From Wuchereria bancrofti (Eukaryota > Nematoda > Chromadorea > Rhabditida > Onchocercidae): a stretch of DNA of 11,257 nt. Position 1 is the first letter of the stretch. Every line of letters starts with the position of its first letter. Of the stretch, positions 6,906-11,257 are shown piece after piece. The stretch covers positions 4,563 through 15,819 of the forward strand of contig SSBO01000076.1 in assembly GCA_005281725.1 (NCBI GenBank), in the 5' to 3' direction. The position numbers were made by a program, and so were the translations under genes. The notes below the pieces were generated by a model. The model was given only the letters and a program-made list of their open reading frames with translations, had not been told where the DNA came from and searched no databases.

Positions 6906-8224
6906 GGTTGCTATTATTTTGTTCGAGTTTCAGTAACAGAAAACTATTGATCGAAGATCAGATCGATCGAAAATCGGTCGAAAATGTGCAAACTTTTTGT
7001 TTTTCACTTCTATAGGGAGATAAAACCGAGGTAAGAAATTTGAATATTAAATATAATTTATAATCAGATCTAGAACTTTAGTGGATTAAAATACTTTAGG
7101 AACATTCCTTCTGCCTTTCTATTCCGTGTTGAACAAGATACAAAGCTAATATTGTTCCCAATAAGAATGTTTTCTGTGGATTACCTCTTAATATGCAGAA
7201 AGAGGTGGTGTAGATATTTTATGATAAGGGATAGTAAAACTCTTTTTTTTTTGAGGTTCGCTAGAAATAAGTCTCGCGAACCTCCAAATAACTTACAATA
7301 TATATCAAATAAAATTGTATTAATCCATAATATTAAAAGTTGTCTTAATTAAAGAAATACAAAACTCTTTCAGATTGCATCCCATGTAAGCAATCATTGT
7401 TCCAGCACTCATTTTCCTATTATAGCTGAGCTTATCTGATTGCCTAGATTTTCTCAACTGTTTATTTCACTATTGATTCAATTCGTGACTTCTCTGGATC
7501 CACTAATAGCTTTTGCTCATGCGTAATCATGCGCTTGTCCTGTCAATGTCCACAATATGAGTTTTTTAAACTTTTTGTCTGAGTCAGTTTTTTATATCAA
7601 CAAATTATAGTTCGGCTGCTTCCTCTCTCTCCATCTTTCTGTCTCTCTCATTCATTTAATTCAGTTCATTTCAATTCTTTAAGTTCCTAATCAATTTATT
7701 CATTTTCTTTATCTCATATTCGATTTTGCTCGCAAATATGCGAACTTATAAGAATATTCTTGGTAACAATTTATCTCATGGTTGCTAGCAAACAAAATCG
7801 TTACAACAGACGTTACAACATTCAACGCAAACAAGGAAGGCTCTTGAGCATATGAAAATCCAATTCGACTCTAAGCCGCAAGAGATACCGACCTCCTTCG
7901 TATTTGTTTATATTTCAGCACCGCGTCTTTTTCTTCTTTTCTCTTCTGTCAGTTTCTGCTAGCCAGTCTTTCCATAAAATATTGTTTGGAACGTACTGAA
8001 ATTGTGGATTCTCTGCCTAGCGATTGCTCATAGTTTTTCTACCTTTTCAAAAGCATGTTAATAACAGAAGGAAAAGACGAGTCAGTAATTTATTCAACAG
8101 AAACGATTAAGTTTGGTCTTGCTATGTAATGCTTGCCACAAAAACTGATAAAACGAACTGCATGAAAACATCTTCACCAATCCTGGGAAACTGAAGTTGT
8201 TGTAATTTGTGAGGAAAAGTTTGT
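6906..8224. other. Unassigned AT-rich DNA between the mitochondrial block and the LTR
   Basis: Strand asymmetry drops sharply at about 6905 and mitochondrial similarity ends. I see no protein family, tRNA or rRNA. The longest reading (7152-7352, plus) is short and has no recognisable features. Visible items are a GATC-rich patch with short palindromes at about 6953-6990, a 9-bp hairpin at 7253-7284, and a pyrimidine-rich stretch near 7617-7680. It may be host flanking DNA of the retroelement or remains of another repeat. Confidence 0.6.
7253..7284. repeat. 9-bp perfect inverted repeat, 14-base loop
   Basis: GAGGTTCGC (7253-7261) pairs with GCGAACCTC (7276-7284), preceded by a run of T. No T run follows, so it does not look like a terminator. 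It could be a chance hairpin or a remnant of a small repeat. Confidence 0.6.
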
Positions 8225-8740
8225 TGTTTATGAAGAGAGTTGTTCTATCGGCACAGTCAAAGCCTTTATTGATAACTAAAATATAATATAGCAGTAATAA
8301 CGAATGCAGAAATTAGGTATAAATATAAGGAACAGTGAAGGGTGTTTCGCGTAGAGTCGAGTTAAAGAATGAAGTTTTTTGTTACATTACATCTTACATT
8401 ATATATGTTAAGATGTGGGAGTGGTTTATAATTAGACATTTTCGTACAAAGAATAAATTGTTTAGACATGATAATGAGTTACTTGAACAATAGGTTACAA
8501 TGGATACTGCAATGGATTAAATAGGTATCACAAAGAAATTACAATGGGTTGTCTAGACATTAATTATAATGGGTGGTAACCATAATTGGTTGCAATAGAC
8601 ATTACATTATGGATACACAGCATAGGAATTGTTATAAGATCAAAGGTCAGTTAAACGAGTACAAAGGATATTATAATGGATTGTTATATTAAGCATTATT
8701 AACATTTATTTAGAGCTTCACGATATTGAAATTCGCGACA
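8225..8740 (-). mobile_element. 3' LTR of the BEL/Pao-type element
   Basis: The right edge (minus-strand TGTCGCGAATTTC, ending at 8740) is identical to the terminus of the left LTR at 440. The 8407-8740 section aligns with 126-440 throughout. It directly follows the minus-strand pol remnants, which identifies it as the 3' LTR. A TATA-like stretch (about 8320-8330) and an AATAAA on the minus strand near 8262-8267 fit LTR promoter and poly(A) functions. The other end is uncertain; about 8225 is chosen from the ...AACAAC ending that the left copy also seems to approach. The two LTRs differ by several indels and are probably from different insertions. Confidence 0.8.
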
Positions 8741-8752
8741 CTCCCGACCTAG
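8741..8752 (-). promoter_or_regulatory. Possible polypurine tract at the pol/3' LTR junction
   Basis: On the minus strand the bases directly before the LTR read AGGTCGGGAG. It is purine-rich and in the place where plus-strand DNA synthesis is primed in LTR elements, but it is short and interrupted by TC. Confidence 0.4.
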
Positions 8753-9225
8753 GAAGTTAGGTGATTTGGATGAGAGTTTTTGTTGTTTTGTTGCACTTCT
8801 AGTTCGTCGTGCAATCGGTTCTTCCTCATTCTCGGTTTGCTTCGGTTCATTTGTAGTTTTCTTCGAAGTAATTTGTTGCTCCTCTCGCCTTTCCATAGTT
8901 TCAATTTCTAAAGGATACAGCATATTAATAGGGCGATTCATTTGAGTTCCTCGAGATAATTCTATTAATGCACTTTTTATTCGTTTATCCTGACTCACGT
9001 GCCACGAGGAGCGTTCGTTTCGTTCACTATTACTATTTCTCCTTCAATAGGGGCTCTAATCTTTGCACCTTTCGGAGATTTATGTTCTACTTGTATACGT
9101 TCTCTCAAGCTAGTTAAATATTCCTCCTTCCATGTTTCCCAAAATATATTGAGGGTTTTTTGCGTATTGGACCAATATTTGAGAAGATTTCGCCTATTAT
9201 TTAGTCGATAGGGGTATATTCATCC
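8741..9225 (-). pseudogene. BEL/Pao pol C-terminus (DUF5641-like region and tail)
   Basis: The minus-strand reading has [38 protein letters not shown] and NAPRGT, the typical DUF5641 region downstream of the integrase core in BEL/Pao polyproteins. After RGT the frame breaks near 8998. The following frame gives RPINMLYPLEIE, then a charged Lys/Glu/Gln-rich tail running to the LTR. A further frame break with a TAA is present near 9210-9215. The region is thought to help integrase bind DNA. Several lesions show the copy is dead. Confidence 0.85.
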
Positions 9226-9790
9226 TGATAATCATCATTTGCAATTATTGTTAGACATACGTCCGGGATGATGAAATCAATTGGTCTTAATATTGTCGAA
9301 TCCTCGAAATTTACGTAGGTCAGTGGGGGAATATTGAGGATGCCTTCAACTCTATTATTAGGGCAATAAATTCCTTCTCCTTTAGTAATCTTCTTCCGAT
9401 AACTCTCCTTAAGTTTTCTTTGTTAATCCAATCATCCGATCATAAATTCCTCCACTTCAAGAAGCCTTTGGAATTATGTTTCGCCATTTCAAGTGATTCT
9501 TCACCAGAAATTTGGTTAAATGTGTTTCCCTTCCCATTAGAGTTTGGAAGACTAGTTGGAATTGTCTTGCGTTGTCGCTTAGAATTATTTCTGGATAACC
9601 ACGTCTTGCAACAAATCTTCTAAAGACGTTTAAGAAGCTTTCAGCAGATAAACTATCTGCCATTTCCAAATGTACTGCTCTCGTTGTGAAACATGTGAAT
9701 AAGGCGATCCACCTTTTTTAAACTTCTGTTTCTGTTTTGACAGAGAGTGGATCCAAGTAGTCGGTTTGAGCGAACGTTCGTGACCGTCTT
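9226..9790 (-). pseudogene. BEL/Pao integrase catalytic core (rve-like), broken
   Basis: Integrase inserts the element's cDNA into host DNA. In order on the minus strand are a TDYLDPLSVK block with the first Asp, TRAVHLEMADSLSAESF, RRGYPEIILSDNARQF with the second Asp, and SGGIYDRMIGL, where the family usually has a catalytic Glu in GGFYER but Asp is seen here (9439-9441). A TAA interrupts near 9718-9720. A TGA stands at 9457-9459, where the family has Trp before the SGG-type block. Downstream, the reading NNRVEGILNIPPLTY leads to the DUF5641 region. The protein cannot be made in one piece. Confidence 0.88.
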
Positions 9791-10020
9791 ACTCTAGTTT
9801 GTGGATAATTTGGCGTAGCTGGTAATTTGAATAGCTTTGCTTCCCATCGTTTACAGTCTATGCATTTATTCAGTACTCGTTTAACTTCTGCTCTTCTTTT
9901 AGGTATCCAAAATAACTGCCTCACTGCCGAAATTGTATGGGCTATTCCAGCGTGGTATAAGTCTTCGTAAGTCCTTTGGATAAGAATTTCAGTTATCCGA
10001 TTATGTCTCGGAAGACATAT
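9791..10020 (-). pseudogene. Integrase zinc-binding (H2C2-like) region of BEL/Pao pol
   Basis: The reading contains LPRHNRITEIL, EDLYHAGIAHTISAVRQLFWIPKRR and VLNKCIDCKRWEAKL. The family folds a small zinc finger from two His and two Cys. HAG and CIDC are present, but the residue where the first zinc His is usually found (before EDLYHAG) is Tyr (TAC). It is continuous with the integrase core downstream. Confidence 0.85.
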
Positions 10021-10500
10021 GGGATGTATGACTTGTTCACCTAGCTCCGAGTTTTCTAGTCGACTTCTAGATTTCCATATTCCATTTTCGTTGTATAGGT
10101 TCCACTTGGTTATATCTTCTTCTATAATTCCTTTTGCCTGAGCTTATTTAATTAGCATATTTACAGCTAATTCGTAATCGTCTTCATTGATTCTTTTCTC
10201 GGCGAGGTTTGTAACCAAGGGATCTTTCCTTTTGATATCGAGTTTATAAATTTTAAAGCCCATGCGGTTGCTCTTACCATTCTCGACCATTTAATAAATC
10301 GTTCAGCTTCGATTATTTTGAAAGTTTTGTCAATTGTCAAGCTCGCTATAATTCTTTGATCTTCACTTTCGTTTTCATTTTCTCCACAGTCTTCCTTAAC
10401 ATTATATTCCCATATTGGCCTTTGGTTCTTCCTTTGTTAGCCATCTTGTTCCTTTCCACTATGGTTCAAGGTCTTGAAGTTTAAGTGGTGTTTAAGTGGT
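10021..10500 (-). pseudogene. BEL/Pao pol linker between RNase H and integrase
   Basis: The minus-strand reading includes KIIEAERFIKWSRMVRATAW, which matches the conserved linker segment of BEL/Pao polyproteins, then ELAVNMLIK, a TAA near 10145, and EEDITKWNLYNENGIWKSRSRL. Another TAA lies near 10436. No enzymatic motif is expected in this region. Confidence 0.75.
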
Positions 10501-10925
10501 GCTATTCCTCTTGTAGCTATATCGGCGGGGTTGTTTTCGCTCGAGATATATCGGTAAGAAATTTTGGCCGATCTAATTTCTTCTAATCATTTCTGTACAA
10601 ACTTAGGTAATAAATGTGAACGATTCTGTATCCAATGTAATGTACATTTAGAGTCTGACCACAAAGTTACACCGGTATTTTCAAGTTCCATTTATTTAAT
10701 AAAAAATTGAACTGCGCGTACTCCAATAAGTATTGCGAGTAATTCTAGTTTGGTATAATCATATCTTTGATGGGCGCGATTCGTGACTTAGCAAACACCA
10801 AGGAGGATTTCTCGCCTTGGGTAATGTATACTTAAGCTGCGTATGCCACTGCGGAAGCATCAGAAAAAACATGAATTCTCTTTGGTTGTAATGAGTTGAC
10901 TACCATACGTGGTATTTGCTTTATG
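10501..10925 (-). pseudogene. BEL/Pao RNase H-like domain, broken
   Basis: RNase H degrades the RNA strand of the replication hybrid. Motifs are HVFSDAS (Asp codon 10859-10861), FAKSRIAP, the ELLA...IGVRAV helix with its acidic residue, LWSDSKCTLHWI with the third acidic residue, and ENNPADIATRG. Stops occur after SDASAVAYAA (about 10833), in the segment before MELENTG (about 10695) and before LEEIRSAK (about 10592). A one-base loss near 10750 disrupts IPKLELLA. The domain is recognisable in order but not translatable. Confidence 0.88.
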
Positions 10926-11257
10926 TTTTATTGACGATGCGCTTATAAGATCATCCCATTTTTCTTGATCTTCACCGCTTATTATTTCATCCCAATTTAC
11001 TTTCTTTTTCCATAAATTTTGAAGGAATAATTTAGTGGGTTTCATAATTGGAATTACTAATCCTAAAGGATCGTGTTGTGAAGCCATAAATTGCAAAATT
11101 ATTCTTTTCGTTGGCTCTTGATCCAAGTTCCAGGGATTTAATTTTATGTGGATAAGGTCTTTCTCAGGCTTCCAATTTATTCCAAGAATTCTTTTAGCTT
11201 GAATTACCTCTGCTCGATCTTGTTCTGGAATCCTTTCATTGAATTCGTTGTCGTTTG
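10860..11257 (-). pseudogene. BEL/Pao pol: end of RT and Peptidase_A17-type region, continues past window
   Basis: From the right edge the minus-strand reading gives EQDRAEVIQAKRILGINWKPE, the end of the BEL/Pao reverse transcriptase. It then gives TKRIILQFMASQHDPLGLV, KLFLQNLWKKKVNWDE and EKWDDL, the region that Pfam calls Peptidase_A17 in these polyproteins. The frame is open for about 90 codons to 10860, but the domain's continuation (IPRMVV leading to HVFSDAS) is in another frame, so a frameshift lies near 10920. The RT active site, protease, gag and 5' LTR would be to the right of the window. Confidence 0.88.

Noticed and set aside
7152..7352. Short plus-strand ORF in the spacer
   Set aside because: It has no recognisable domain, signal or context and is within the length expected by chance.
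8996..8998. TGA as a Trp-to-stop substitution after PRGT
   Set aside because: The downstream reading is in a different frame, so this is better explained as a small deletion than as a point nonsense change.
8999..9211. Plus-strand ORF opposite the DUF5641 region
   Set aside because: It is a shadow of the minus-strand pol reading, which has clear family motifs.
9420..9623. Plus-strand ORF opposite the integrase core
   Set aside because: It is an antisense shadow; the minus strand carries the integrase motifs.
1..11257. CRISPR array or prokaryotic operon
   Set aside because: The repeats are LTRs, palindrome arms and short tandem duplications without regular spacers, and all recognisable genes are mitochondrial or retrotransposon.

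Overview
The window looks like nuclear DNA of a nematode. It holds a rearranged block of mitochondrial-derived genes (about 441-6905) embedded in LTR-retrotransposon sequence. The mitochondrial block is very T-rich on its coding strand, its proteins are Phe-rich, and TGA falls at conserved Trp positions (invertebrate mitochondrial code). The protein matches are closest to the nematode type of ND2, ND4, ND5 and COX1. Long mitochondrial duplications are known in mermithid nematodes, so a mermithid or other enoplean is plausible, but this is inference.

Layout: 1-440 is an LTR of a BEL/Pao-type element, read on the minus strand. It ends exactly where a truncated COX1 begins (441-1298, minus). ND4 then appears in pieces: its C-terminal part at 1295-2099 (minus), a middle part at 2100-2277 (plus) after a 62-nt fold-back repeat, and its N-terminal part at 3216-3604 (plus), partly copied at 3605-3783 (minus). 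An N at 2278 marks an assembly join. From 2279 to 5100 lies a long inverted repeat with arms that look identical and a 210-bp centre. Each arm carries most of ND2. The right arm also has a 379-bp segment duplicated in tandem around a second N (4592). ND2 is interrupted by a 407-bp sequence whose exact removal rejoins the reading frame. The N-terminal part of ND2 lies at 5101-5330 and ND5 at 5440-6905, both minus. Undoing the rearrangement suggests an ancestral order ND5-ND2-ND4-COX1 on one strand.

From 6906 to about 8224 is AT-rich DNA in which I recognise no gene. About 8225-8740 is a second LTR in the same orientation as the first. From 8741 to the right edge is the decayed 3' half of its pol gene: the end of RT, the Peptidase_A17-type region, RNase H, the zinc-binding and core parts of integrase, and a DUF5641-type C-terminus, broken by many stops and frameshifts.

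Nothing here appears to be an intact, functional protein gene. The mitochondrial genes carry nonsense changes, T-run frameshifts, short tandem duplications and repeated losses of conserved glycine-rich motifs. Two explanations compete: a nuclear mitochondrial insertion (NUMT) later hit by retrotransposons, or an assembly chimera built partly from mitochondrial reads. The exact LTR terminus inside COX1 favours a real nuclear insertion at that end. The Ns at the repeat joins mean the inverted and tandem repeats may be assembly products.
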